Below, in pieces: positions 12,078 to 23,500 of a DNA stretch of 64,000 nucleotides (within the stretch, counting starts at the first letter, position 1; each line of letters opens with the position of its first letter). Below the pieces are notes generated by a model. The model searched no databases, was not told the origin of the DNA, and was given only the letters and a program-made list of their open reading frames with translations. This stretch comes from Ligustrum vulgare (lineage: Eukaryota; Streptophyta; Magnoliopsida; Lamiales; Oleaceae), in contig OY743183.1 in assembly GCA_963555705.1 (NCBI GenBank), forward strand, positions 48,225,466 through 48,289,465. The letters run 5' to 3'. A program made the translations under genes and the position numbers.

Positions 12078-13260
12078 ATGGTAAATATTAAATAATGGTT
12101 GATATTTTTTTAATTAATTTTATTATTAACACTAACACTGAACGAGTTCAATTAATATTTTTAGTTATTAGTATTAAAATTATCCTTTAATTATTATTTT
12201 TTTATTTGTCATTCCTAATATTATGTGTAACCATCGGTATAAAATTTGTGTTTTAATTATTAATGGTCAAATAATTTGTTATCTTTAATATTAAAAATCA
12301 TATTTTTTGAAATATATATGTGGTTGAAAAAATGCGTTGCTTATAAATAATTTATAAAAAAGGTTATTGAACGAAAACTAATATTAAATAATTATTGCTT
12401 TAATTTCTTTTTAGTTAATAATATCAATAAAATGATTAACATTTTTTAATCATTTTTAATTTTAATCAATTTTTTTATAATTTCGTGATATCGAACTTTA
12501 CTCGGTTGTCGTATCATGATAATTGCAAGACTTTCAAATTATAATTTTGACTATTTGACTTTAATTTTTTGAGAATTGTTTTTGTGAAAAAGTGATTTTT
12601 GTAGAATGTATAGTTAAAAATTAGTATGAAAAATTGTAAAAAAATAATTTTTTAAAGAATGTGTAATTAAGGATGAATGTTCAAAAAAATTGTTTCTTGA
12701 AAAATCAATTTCATATTGGTAAGTAATAAAGTATTATGTCTTGTGGGTTAAACAACAACGTCGCTTTTATGAATCGAGATGCATGGATGATAGATGATTT
12801 CTTAGTATATAAAGTTAAATGTATTTGCAATATACATTCGTTAAAATTTAATCAAAAATAACATTTCATGTTGCTTATTTGCTATATTCATTTAAATGTA
12901 TTATCACATGTATTTAATTTGTAATGTTAAAGTAATATGAAATGAAATATTTGTTTAATAAATTTAAATATCAAATATTGTAATAAGATATTTAGTACCA
13001 ATTCTAATAGTGATAAATTATTTTTGATAATCTAGAAGTTATATTTTGAAAAGTTAATTATATCAATAATCATTAAAATTAAATAGTTATGCAAATGGTT
13101 ATTGAAGTTTTTTTTTTTTATTTAATAGTAAGTTATTTAAGTTCCTAACTATTACAAATGCGGTGGGAATTTAATAAAAAAAAAACTCTATTAAGTACAT
13201 TTTATTTAAATCCTCATTTTTTTTAAAAATCATTTTCAACTAGCATTCTATTAATAAAGT

Positions 13261-13412
13261 CTCTGTTTGTTAAAAGTTTTTTGTTTAAAAATATGTTTTT
13301 TACGTTTTGTAGGTAAAATGTGTGGTTGATAAGTGAATAAAGAAAATGTGTGTGATTAAAAGTGATTTGGGGAATTGTGTTGTGTTATAAAAAACATATT
13401 TGCCAAACAGAG
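13261..13412. mobile_element. Possible small MITE
   Basis: A 152-bp segment bounded by CTCTGTTTG and its reverse complement CAAACAGAG, lying in the Helitron. I could not find a matching target duplication. Related text (TTTTTGCCAGACAGGCTAAATG) occurs near 62450. Confidence 0.45.
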
Positions 13413-13686
13413 GCAAAATAATCTACATATAAATTTTTAAAAAAAAAAAATCATACTTTTTAACAACTTATTGTACCAAATTTTACTGTTACGAACTACA
13501 TTATTTGAAATAATGAGTCTCAAACAGGTGCTTAAGTATACATTCTCCACAAAATCATTATTATTAAACTCATTTTGTAGAGAATGAGAGCTAAAACGAG
13601 TACTAAATATGCTCGCGAGAGAAAAACGTAATACACAAAGGGAGAGCACTTTTCAAAAATCGGTATTGACCAATTTTCTTGTCTAA

Positions 13687-14830
13687 GGAGGGTTTATTCA
13701 ATGTAGATTTTAAAAGACTTTTAAAGATTTTAAAAGATTTGAAAAGTTTTGATGTATTCAATTTAAACTTTATAGACTCCTTTAAAATCTTGAGGTATTT
13801 AATATAGATTTTAATGAAAATTCTAAAAATCTATAAAAGTCATTGTGTATTATATAAAGACTTTTAAAAGTATTTAAAAATCCTGTGTTATTCAAAATAT
13901 TAATGACTTTTAAAGACTCATACGAAATCATTTATGTACTAATTTTTAAACAGAAAGTACAAAGACAAAATCTCTTAATTTGTCTTTCATTAGCCTCCAA
14001 GATTTTGAAAGACTTAAAAAAAAATCTTTTAAATTGTAATTTATTTTCTTCTATATTTTTCTCCCTTCTTTCATGTTATGTTTAGAAACTTTAAACTTGT
14101 GATTTACTTTCATGCTAATTTTTAAAAACCTATGACTAAATAAATCATTATTTTTCTTATTTTCTCCTTATATATATATATATATATTCTTTTTTTGTAT
14201 TTTGGCTCTATTCTTTTTAATCATTTTTTTTTTCAATTTTTCTATGAAAATAAATCCAACTAAAATTTTATAGAACAATAATAATTAAATTGTATCAAAA
14301 AAAATAATAATTAAGCAAAGTTATTCTAGAATTTCTTGAGAGAGATTTGTATATTCAAAAATATTAATTAAAAGTCAATTGAAATTTATAAAACTTTCTA
14401 TATTAAAAAAAATTTTATGAACATAGTACAATTTTTATGTCGATATCAAACATAATTTTAATTTTTCCCTATTTTTTAATCACAAATGTTTTTTTGTCCT
14501 AAAACTATTTATCTCCCACGTCGTTTTTTTTTTTTTTTTGTAATATAATTATTATTAGCGATTAACATTCACACCATACAAAAAGTAATCTATAGTGTTC
14601 AAGTTTTTCAATTATTAAAAAATGAAAGTCTGTAAAAGTTTTTGAAAGTCTATGAAAGTCCTTTAAATCAATCTACCAAAGTTTTTAAATGTCCATGAAA
14701 GTCTTTTAAATAAATGTCCACAAAAGTCTTTAAAAGTTTATACAAATCCATAAAAGTCAATAAAATTCAATGAAATTCATTAAAAAAAGTCTTTAAATGT
14801 CTTTCAAATTTTCAATTGAATAAACCCTCC
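13687..14830. mobile_element. PIF/Harbinger-like element, TSD TAA
   Basis: A 1144-bp element with terminal inverted repeats GGAGGGTTTATTCAATG (13687-13703) and its complement ending CCCTCC at 14830 (16 of 17 match). It is flanked on both sides by TAA, the usual Harbinger target. The arms carry many complementary copies of AAAGACTTTTAAAG-like text (13705-13875 and 14620-14815), so the ends could fold into a long imperfect stem. No transposase was found. It is nested in the Helitron. Confidence 0.8.
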
Positions 14831-15452
14831 TAAAACACATTACCTAAAATGGTAATTAGTAGTATTAATTCACTATTTATTATTCATTTTGGACAAAATT
14901 CAGATTTAAAATAATCCAATTGAATGCAGATTTTTAAATAACTGCATTTTTCAGGTTTCGAAATTTTTTGGTCCGTCTTATCCTCTTGAAAATCAATTAT
15001 AATTTATTTTAAAATTCTTTAAAAAAAAATTGTCAATATCGCATAAATATTTTTATTTAAAATAGGAAATGAAAGAGGATGAAATAAGAACCTTCATCAA
15101 TCTATTTTTCTTTTTCTTTTCATTTTCAATTTAGTAAAATTCTGAGTGTATATCACAGATATATCTATTTTTTTACTTATTACAAATTCTATTTAAATGC
15201 AATTTTTCTTTTTCATTTATGTTTTAAATCAATTCAAATTACAATATTTAAAGAAATTCCTGAAACGGTAAACATAATAACATCAAAAAAATTTTAAAAA
15301 AAATAATAATTAAGGTATGTGTAATATACATTTGTAATTAATTTTCATCCTTCTTTTCTCATTTTTAATTAAATATTAATTTCATATGTTAACATATAAA
15401 TTCAATATATGTTAGTAACAAATGATTGTGCATCGCACGGGTGTAACACTAG

Positions 15453-16072
15453 TATATATAAAGGGAGGATAGTTGGTAAGTGTGAATGCAAAATTTATGA
15501 AACTTGTTTGGCAAATGTGAATGCAAAACATATGAAGTTGGCTTGCAAGTGTGAATACAAATAAGGATAGTAGAATAATATAAAGTTTTTTTCACCCTTT
15601 TAATATATAAAGAAAGATACTCTCCAAGAAATTATGTGTACATTTACAAAAAACTCAATACTCATAAGTTGTCACCCATACACAATTCTTTCTGAAAACT
15701 CAGTACTTTTGTGGGGTTGGTTTTGACAATATGGTTTCTTTCTAAAACAAAAAATCAAACCTATTTATGTTCTCTCCGTCATATGTTGTCCAAGTTTCAA
15801 GCTTGTAAATTTCAATCGTTATCATTTTTTTCCTTCATTTATTGAACTCTTCTTCAAAGTTAAAAAAGATAAAAAGTAAACAATAAACTCATTGTCATAA
15901 TTTTTGTAAAAGTTTGTGGAAGAAAATATGTTTAGAGAAAAATAATTCTCTTGTATATTGATTCACCAAATAATGAAGAATATTACAAGTTATATATACA
16001 TCAACTGTAGGACGCCCAACTTGTTTTACAAGAAAAGGAGTCATACCTAAAATAAAATAAAATAAGTACTAA
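15453..16072. other. Helitron 5'-end-like fragment, then unassigned
   Basis: The first 110 bases after the Helitron end (TATATATAAAGGGAGGATAG..., with TGTGAATGCAAA repeats) resemble Helitron 5' ends, as if the preceding Helitron had inserted into the start of another. The rest is AT-rich with no recognised feature. Confidence 0.5.
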
Positions 16073-16155
16073 ATGATATATCCTTGATTAGCGGCAATAT
16101 GGATTGTTGCTTGATTATCACAATACAGTATTGCTGCTTGTGGATGAGTTAAATA
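16073..16155 (-). pseudogene. Ty1/copia RNase H fragment
   Basis: On the minus strand this short open stretch contains AAILYCDNQATIHIAANQ. It matches the conserved RNase H segment of copia polyproteins around the YCDNQAA motif. Only about 28 codons remain. It lies beside the tandem gypsy array. Confidence 0.7.
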
Positions 16156-16159
16156 TCGA

Positions 16160-17358
16160 AGAAAATAAATTTATCTTTACATTGAAATAAAATGTTATTT
16201 TTCTTAGCATGATTTTTAGTATCTTCCTGCTTGTTATTAAATGTATAAGCTTATTTACTTTGTAAAAGATGAGAAATTTTATGTGCGAATTTCGAGGACG
16301 AAATTCTTTTTTAAGGAGGGGAGATTGTAATGCCCCAAAAAAATTTAATGATAAAATATTTAACGATTTTACTCTGTATGTCTTTATGTTTTTTTTTTTT
16401 TTTTTTTAAATAAAAGTCAAAGGACTAAATTGTTTTATGTTTCTACAACAAATTTATTTTGGACCAAATATTTAATTGTTGATAGAGAGATAATTACTAT
16501 GTCAGTAGTGGACTCATTTTGTGGACCGTAATTAATCAGGATTCTTGATCCAAGAAAAAATTTATTTTGAATTAAATCTTGTCAAATTATATTTGATTGA
16601 AATAATATATGTTTAAACAAAATTCTTTAGTTTATTATTGGTTTCAAAACAAACTTTTGTTTTTCTTTATTTTCGGCTGCCGGGAGAAATCACAGTGCTC
16701 TTCCAATTGTTGAAATCTCACGCTTATCCTATTAAAATGCGCGACTGTTCAATTTTAATTGGACTAGGATTCAAACTTTATGATGAATCTATATCTGGGC
16801 GGAAGCAGTGCATGGCTTATCAGTTTGGATAACGCTATAACTCATTTTTTGTGTCGTAAATTACATCTATAAATATTGTCAACGAGTCAGTTGTTTTATC
16901 ACACCAAAAGTAACTATCTCGAAGTAGAAATTCAGAAATATTACTTTTAATGCTTTAGGCCTTCGGGTCGATTTCAAAATTGAATCCTTCGAGATTCTAT
17001 GTAAAATCCTTCGGGATCGATGTTAAATCCTTCGGGATCGATGAGGGAATTCTTAAGTAATTCCTTGAGCTAATTGTTATCGTGATCAGTTGCTCTAAAC
17101 GAGGAATATGTTTTCTGTTGAATGTAGCATATATATATATATTATGACGAATTGGAATTGACACGTATCTCACGCGATGCTCAGTGTTCCATCACTCTCC
17201 GATTGATCCATGGTATGAAATAAAATGTTATTTTTCTTAGCATGATTTTTAGTATCTTCCTGCTTGTTATTAAATGTATAAGCTTATTTACTTTGTAAAA
17301 AATGAGAAATTTTATGTGCGAATTTCGAGGACGAAATTCTTTTTTAAGGAGGGGAGAT
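16160..17358 (+). mobile_element. Gypsy LTR array unit A (rearranged)
   Basis: The unit begins with an internal 3' end containing GAATTTCGAGGACGAAATTC and polypurine AAGGAGGGGAGAT, then LTR start TGTAATGCCCC at 16326. Compared with the LTR at 17359-18700 this copy lacks about 200 bases after 16950. It jumps from LTR to internal sequence at about 17171-17174 through a shared CACG. The internal 3' end and polypurine tract recur at 17215-17358. No gag or pol is present. Confidence 0.8.
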
Positions 17359-18700
17359 TGTAATGCCCCAAAAAAATTTAATGATAAAATATTTAACGAT
17401 TTTACTCTGTTTTTTTTTTTTTTTTTTTTTTTTTTTGAAAATAAAAGTCAAAGGACTAAATTGTTTTATGTTTCTACAAAAAATTTATTTTGGACCAAAT
17501 ATTTAATTGCTGATAGAGAGATAATTACTATGTCAGTATTGGACTCATTTTGTGGACCGTAATTAATCAGGATTCTTGATCCAAGAAAAAAGTTATTTTG
17601 AATTAAATCTTGTCAAATTATATTTGATTGAAATAATATATGTTTAAACAAAATTCTTTAGTTTATTATTGGTTTCAAAACAAACTTTTGTTTTTCTTTA
17701 TTTTCGGCTGCCGCGAGAAATCACAGTGCTCTTCCAATTGTTGAAATCTCACACTTATCCTATTAATGCGTGACTGTTCAATTTTAATTGGACTAGGATT
17801 CAAACTTTATGATCAGTCGGTATCAGGGCAAAAGCAGTGCACGGCTTATCAGTTTGGATAACGCTATAACTCAATTTTTGTGTCGTAAATTACATCTATA
17901 AATATTGTCAATGAGTCAGTTGTTTTATCACACAAAAATAACTATCTCGAAGTAGAAATTCAGAAATATTTCCGAAGCATTTCAATCACAATATTTTTCA
18001 GGGAATTCAATTACACGTTTTACTGCCAAGGGATTTAAGAAAAGACTTTGAAAGTGCAATCATATTTTCTTTCGAAATTCGCTTGATCAATAACAAGGTA
18101 AGATAGATTATGTGCAAGTGGTTAAATTCTTAATTCCTCATGATGTCGATACATTGTTACTTTTAATGCTTTAGGCCTTCGGGTCGATTTAAAAATTGAA
18201 TCCTTCGAGATTCTGTGTAAAATCCTTAGGGATCGATGTTAAATCATTCGGGATCGATGAAGAGATTCTTAAGTAATTCCTTGAGCTAATTATTATCGTG
18301 ATCAGTTGCTCTAAATGAAGAACGTGTTTCCTATTAATATTATGTCGAATAGGAATTGGCACGTTTCTTACTAAGTATTTTTAAATTCTCACTTTTACTT
18401 TAAAATTTTTCAGCCTATAGTTCGGGTCGATTGGATTGTGACGAAATAGTGATGCGGACTGGCAATGGGATTTGTGGAATTAAAGTTACAACGTTTTCAA
18501 TTCTAGTTTTAGTTATGTTAAAAGCATTCTATTTTTCTAAGTTAGACGTTTAGAATTTCAATTTCATCTTACCAGTTTCATTTATTTATTTTGTGAAAGT
18601 TAAGAATTGTTTCTTTCTACTCTTTCGCGTTTAAGTGAAAAAAATTGAATTCTTTGTAGTAACACTCCGGGTTTATTTGCGAAAAATTTAGGTCGTTACA
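17359..18700 (+). repeat. Gypsy LTR array unit B, complete LTR
   Basis: A 1342-bp LTR from TGTAATGCCCC to ...GGTCGTTACA. It is preceded by a polypurine tract (AAGGAGGGGAGAT) and followed by GA and the primer site TGGTATCAGAGC at 18703-18714. It is the reference copy for the array. It contains a poly-T run (17411-17436) and repeated TCCTTCGGGATCGATG-like text (18195-18265). Confidence 0.85.
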
Positions 18701-19119
18701 GATGGTATCAGAGCCCAAACGCTTCTCTAGACTTTAAAATTTATATTTTTACACTAATTTTTTTACAAAAAGAAAACATATGTTATTTTTTTTTAATTGT
18801 CCGTAAATACTTTTTTACTGTTCACATGCACGTTAACAGCTAAATTAAATTTAAATGGTACGATTTTCTTATGTAATAATTTTCAACATCGTAAATTTTA
18901 AACCTTCATTAGAATCTGCCACTTAGATTTTAAATTGATACGGTTCATTGTTCAGTTTTTAGATTTTTCACGTTATAAACGTTTAAATATAACATTTTGG
19001 GAGTTGATGAAAATTAAGTATTGCCAAAAATCTTTTGAGTTTTCAAATATCGTTGAAATTTTTTTTAAGCTTCAACTAAGTAGAAATGTGGAATTTCCTT
19101 GGCACGCGTTGCTCACTGT
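18701..19119 (+). mobile_element. Short non-coding internal region of array unit B (left part)
   Basis: It starts with the methionine-type primer site. It has no gag or pol similarity and is cut at 19119 by the copia element. It continues at 27620-27748. The uninterrupted equivalent is 28597-29254. The whole internal region is therefore only about 550-660 bp and cannot encode retrotransposon proteins. Confidence 0.8.
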
Positions 19120-20535
19120 TGTTGGAATTATATATGTCCATAGAGTATAATTCACGACATTTAAAATAAAATATTAATTGATTGTATTAATATGAAGTTG
19201 CGTTTGTCCACGGGTCGATTTGATATTACAAATTGAGTGTTTAAGTTGTTAAACACAAAAAGATTCAATTTGTGATTCGATCTAAAATTAACGTTCACGA
19301 TCAGTAAATTATAAATATGGACAATTTATTTTGATAAGATCGTCTCGATTTTATTAAAGTCTATCTTTGACTTTGGTAATAAAATTGAAAGTACGTTTGG
19401 AACGTAGTGGACGGGACCACGTGAAATTAATTTGTGACGTTGACCATACAAATTTAATTTCACTTGACTATCGTATGTGGGACCTTAATCTTAATCGGAT
19501 AATGGACTTCGATTACTAACTTGAAGTTCTTTGAGGTATCAATGGGTGAGATCAAATTGCTGATCAATATCGCGGTACTTTGGGAATTAAAGTGAACTAA
19601 CGAAGAACATATATTCGTATTATGGAATCCGTCACCTTTTAGGTATGATCATAATCTCACTGGTTCTTCTAGTGGACAGTTGAATCTGAGCTCAGTAATT
19701 CGACAGTGACTGTTGAATTCTATGATGTGATGGGATCACATCTAACTGTCAGATAGAAGATGAGAGTTGAGAATTTATGAATATTCGGAGAAGGGCATTT
19801 TGGTCATTTTAACTTGCTCAAAATATTCGAGTTAATCGATGGGGGTAACATGTAAGAACGATAAGTCAGAGGATATAATTATTGATTAATTGTTTCAGTA
19901 ATTTCAATTTTACTAAGAGTGCAATCTCGTTCTTTTAGTGGAATAGAACGTGATTAATAAATTAATTTTGACTGATCAAGAGTTGATCGGGTCATAATTA
20001 ATTTATTGGAGCTTAGTTTAATTGGGTCCGATCAGGTTCCCTCGGTGGCTTCAATATAATGGGTTTATACATGCTTATTACCTGTATTGGGATGTGCAGA
20101 AATGAGCCTGGGTTATGGTACTAGGCCTGGTAGGGTTTTAGAGTGTAAAGAGGTTACAAATAGTCTCCCAAGACTATTTTTCTTAACCTAATTGGCAAAG
20201 TGGCGAAACACACACTAAAGTGTGTAGTGTGTGTTTCCTCTTTACAAAGAAACTCTAATCCTAGTTTAACATAGGTCTTGAGAAAGGTGACCACGCACCT
20301 GCACAGCTGCCATTGGAGAACATCGAGGAAAGTTTGAGGGTTTGAAGCTTTGGTGAAATTAAGAAGCAGCGAAAAGAGATTATTGTAAAGTACGCTACAA
20401 GGGTAATATCTTTTTCTTTTTGTGTGCACAAAATTATTCATTCCAAGTTGAATACATAGAACAGAAAATCCTGTAACGGGATGATCTATCACAAGAAATC
20501 AATTTTTGTGAGTAGAACAACCCGGTTTCCCAACA
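19120..20535 (+). repeat. 5' LTR of copia element
   Basis: A 1416-bp LTR, TGTTGGAATTATATATGTCC ... TTTCCCAACA. It differs from the 3' LTR by roughly 35-40 substitutions (about 97% identity by eye). It has an extra 29 bases at about 20219-20248 (GTGTGTAGTGTGTGTTTCC). Confidence 0.92.
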
Positions 20536-23500
20536 ATTGGTATCAGAGCGTCAGGTTTTTGATACTGTTTTGTGTATTTAGGAATAAATATTTTTGTTTA
20601 TGCATGTGTTAGTTGAGCGGTGTTAGGTTTTATGTGATTTGATTGTTATTGGATGAATGATATTTTGGTGAACAAATTTATGGCCTTAGATTTTTGTCGT
20701 AAAATCTTGTATTTGTTTTATCAAGCCATGTAACAAAGGGGGTGGATTACGTCTCCATGTTTTCCCCTTTGATTTTTATTTTTTGCAATAGAATTAGCAA
20801 ATTAGGGTTTATGTTCTTTCTATTTTAATTATAAAGTCAGAGGACCAGATAATAGAGTTTCTATATTGAAGGACCGGATCTACAAGGTTTCAGATTTGGA
20901 GGACCACTGCTACAATTTCAGAATTCGAACTCAACTTCACCATCTCCAAAGCATGAGGACTTGCTATGTAAATTCGCGAAATAGTGAATAAGATTTGCAG
21001 CAGCCAGCAGCACACGTGGGTACTACCGCCACGGTTAGTTGTCGATGGTTGCGCCTTAGGGGGTCGCCGTCTCTCCTTTACTGAAGCGGTAGCGGTAGCA
21101 CAGGTGCAGCTGTGCGAGAAATCGCGACACCAGGTGGTGCGCACGTGCGACGGTGCCTTGCGCACTGCCGTATGTGGTCGTGGGAGCAGCGATGGTACCA
21201 CTGGGTGACCCTCTTGGTGACTGGTGCAGTGAAGTTCCGGCGAATGACGAGGAAGGCGATGGTAGAGAGGCCACAGCACCGTTGCAACTTTGGCATCGCG
21301 CCCGTGCGTGGTGCGGTGGTGGTCGAGCGGCAGCCATGTTGGCAACGATGGTACCCTGTAACCGGATGCCGAATTCTATGGTGAGTAGTTGTGGCGTTTC
21401 CATTTCCGACGATAGCACTTCATGATCGGCGGTTGGGTTTTCTTCCATTTTAGGTTACTGTGTAACCATGCAGAGAAGGAGAAGAAGTGGATTGATGAAA
21501 TTGGGCTTCCTATTCATTTGGGCTGTTTTGTTTTCATTTGGGCCGAAATAAAATGGTGAGTTAATTGTGTTGGGCCAGTTTTCAATTGAATTGCAGATTG
21601 TGCCGGACTTCATTTTGGGATCAGAAATATTATTTGAAGAGTTCAAATAACGGGCTGGACACTTACAAATGGAAATTGAAGAATTGGGCCGGGTTGTGGC
21701 TCAATAGACTCTTTAATTAATTTGTAATTTTTGTGTCTAGGTTTGGCCATAAATTATGTTCATATTTATTTTATTATCGCATTTATTTTATGTTTTAATT
21801 AAATTGTGAATGAATGTCATTAGATAACATGTCATGTAGATCGCATGAACACCGCTCTAGGTACTATACTGTCATGCATTGTTTTATATTTTATTTTCTT
21901 TTATAAATGTTAGATTAGAAAATAAATATATTTATTAATAATTAAATTGATTTTAAGAGTTAAAATTGATTGGTAATTATTAAATTAAAACCCAACATTT
22001 CAAAATATTAAGTGAGTGAGGGTGCAAAATATTTTGAACCCACGGCCTCCCCTATTAGCCTATTAGTAAAAATTTGTGTACGCCTCGTGCTAATCTAATT
22101 AGTCTCCCTATAGGAGGGCTGCACTATTTTTGTTACTAGATTGGGCCCAATTAGGTGATGATTTTTAAGTGTGAATTAATCATGATTACCCTATAGGTGA
22201 CATAATTAATTTGGTACTTGAAATATTATTAATATAGGGGTTAGACACTTAAATCAATGACATCGTGGGGAATTCCTATAAAATATCCAAACGATGTCAA
22301 TGATGGCCAAATTTTAACGACTATAAATTAAATATTTCATGAGATGCTAGATATATTTAATTTAGTGGGAGGGTCCCAGCCCAGCCATAAATCACATTTA
22401 TTTATCCTATAGAGAAATGTGTTTAAGATTTTGGGGTTTTAGGTTGTCGTCATATTATAGTAATTTTGGGTCTACTTGTGCATAATTTTTTATTCATGCA
22501 TCATATATGAAAGTATTCATCATTTACACAACTTGTGTTTAATACATTTATTTTATTTGAATGTCGTATTTCCACAACTAGTTATATGTTTATACATCAC
22601 CAACTAATTTTCGAAAACTGTAACACGTCTCATTCTAATTCTTTCTACTTATGACATTTGTTCGTGCTAGAAGATCCTTGTTCAAAAATAATTATAAATC
22701 TTCCAATGAAAATGGTTTTATTTTGATGAGATGGTTTATTGCATAGTTTTGATTCTCATATCAAGTATTTTGCAATAAAAACATCAGAATAGGATAACCA
22801 ATTTTATTTTCACGATGGAAGGGTATTTATGATAATTTGAACATTTTAATCATGGAGTTATACAAAATATGCTATCAAGCTATAATATATCTCTACTTAT
22901 GAACCGATCGCGTTTTTGCAAGAGACCATTTGGTAAAACATGAGTGGTCACTTTAACGTGGTGGAGGTTCCACTTGCAAACCTTGATTCATGTGACATAA
23001 TGCTTGAGAAATCTTTTAAGATGATCTCTTGCGGTTCAGTGTGGACTATATTCACCAGGATGAACGTGTCCCTGAAAGGTTCAATGTAAGCTATTCATAG
23101 AGAAGAGATTATTTTAAAGCAATGGATAGTATGGTAGGCCCTCTAACCTTTTTGCTTTTGAGCAAAGATAGGATTAATGAGGAAGTAGCCTTTCCTGGAA
23201 ACTCTATAATGGAGTAAGACTCTATTCATTGTGTTATGGTTAGTAATTGAGTCTATCTTGATTATAGATTCTAGAGTAACTAATTACTATTGCAAGTTGT
23301 TGCAATATGGTCCTAGGTGACCAAATGACACAATGAGATAGAGTATACTATAAGGATAAACACGGGTACAGTAATATGGAAAGAGCTGTTGGGCTTTTAT
23401 GTTTGCGAAACAATTTAATTGTTATTTTGTCTTTTTATTATTTGAGCGGAATTATTTAGCACTTAATTTCCAGTTATTAGTTGGAATTAAGTTAAATAAT

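Larger units (their letters stand above)
11838..15452 (+). mobile_element. Helitron, plus strand, non-autonomous
   Basis: The 5' end is TCTTTATACAATATATAAGA at 11838, preceded by A. The 3' end is GTGCATCGCAC (hairpin GTGC-ATC-GCAC) followed by GGGTGTAACACTAG at 15452 and then T. This is the Helitron format: TC...hairpin...CTAG between A and T. The 5' 30 bases resemble those of the Helitron ending at 62024, and the 3' 140 bases resemble 46246-46390 in reverse. The 5' subterminal part (11925-12020) repeats GTGTGAAT/TGTGAATGC. No Rep or helicase coding was seen. It hosts a Harbinger-like element and a small palindromic insert. Confidence 0.8.

Noticed and set aside
18703..18714. tRNA-related sequence TGGTATCAGAGC (also 20538, 28599, 39252 and in reverse at 4936)
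   Set aside because: These are retrotransposon primer binding sites complementary to a tRNA end, not tRNA genes.
20890..21448. Protein genes in the GC-rich block (72-151 codons, several frames)
   Set aside because: Overlapping open frames on both strands are expected from GC-rich DNA. No domain was recognised and the block lies in a retrotransposon leader.
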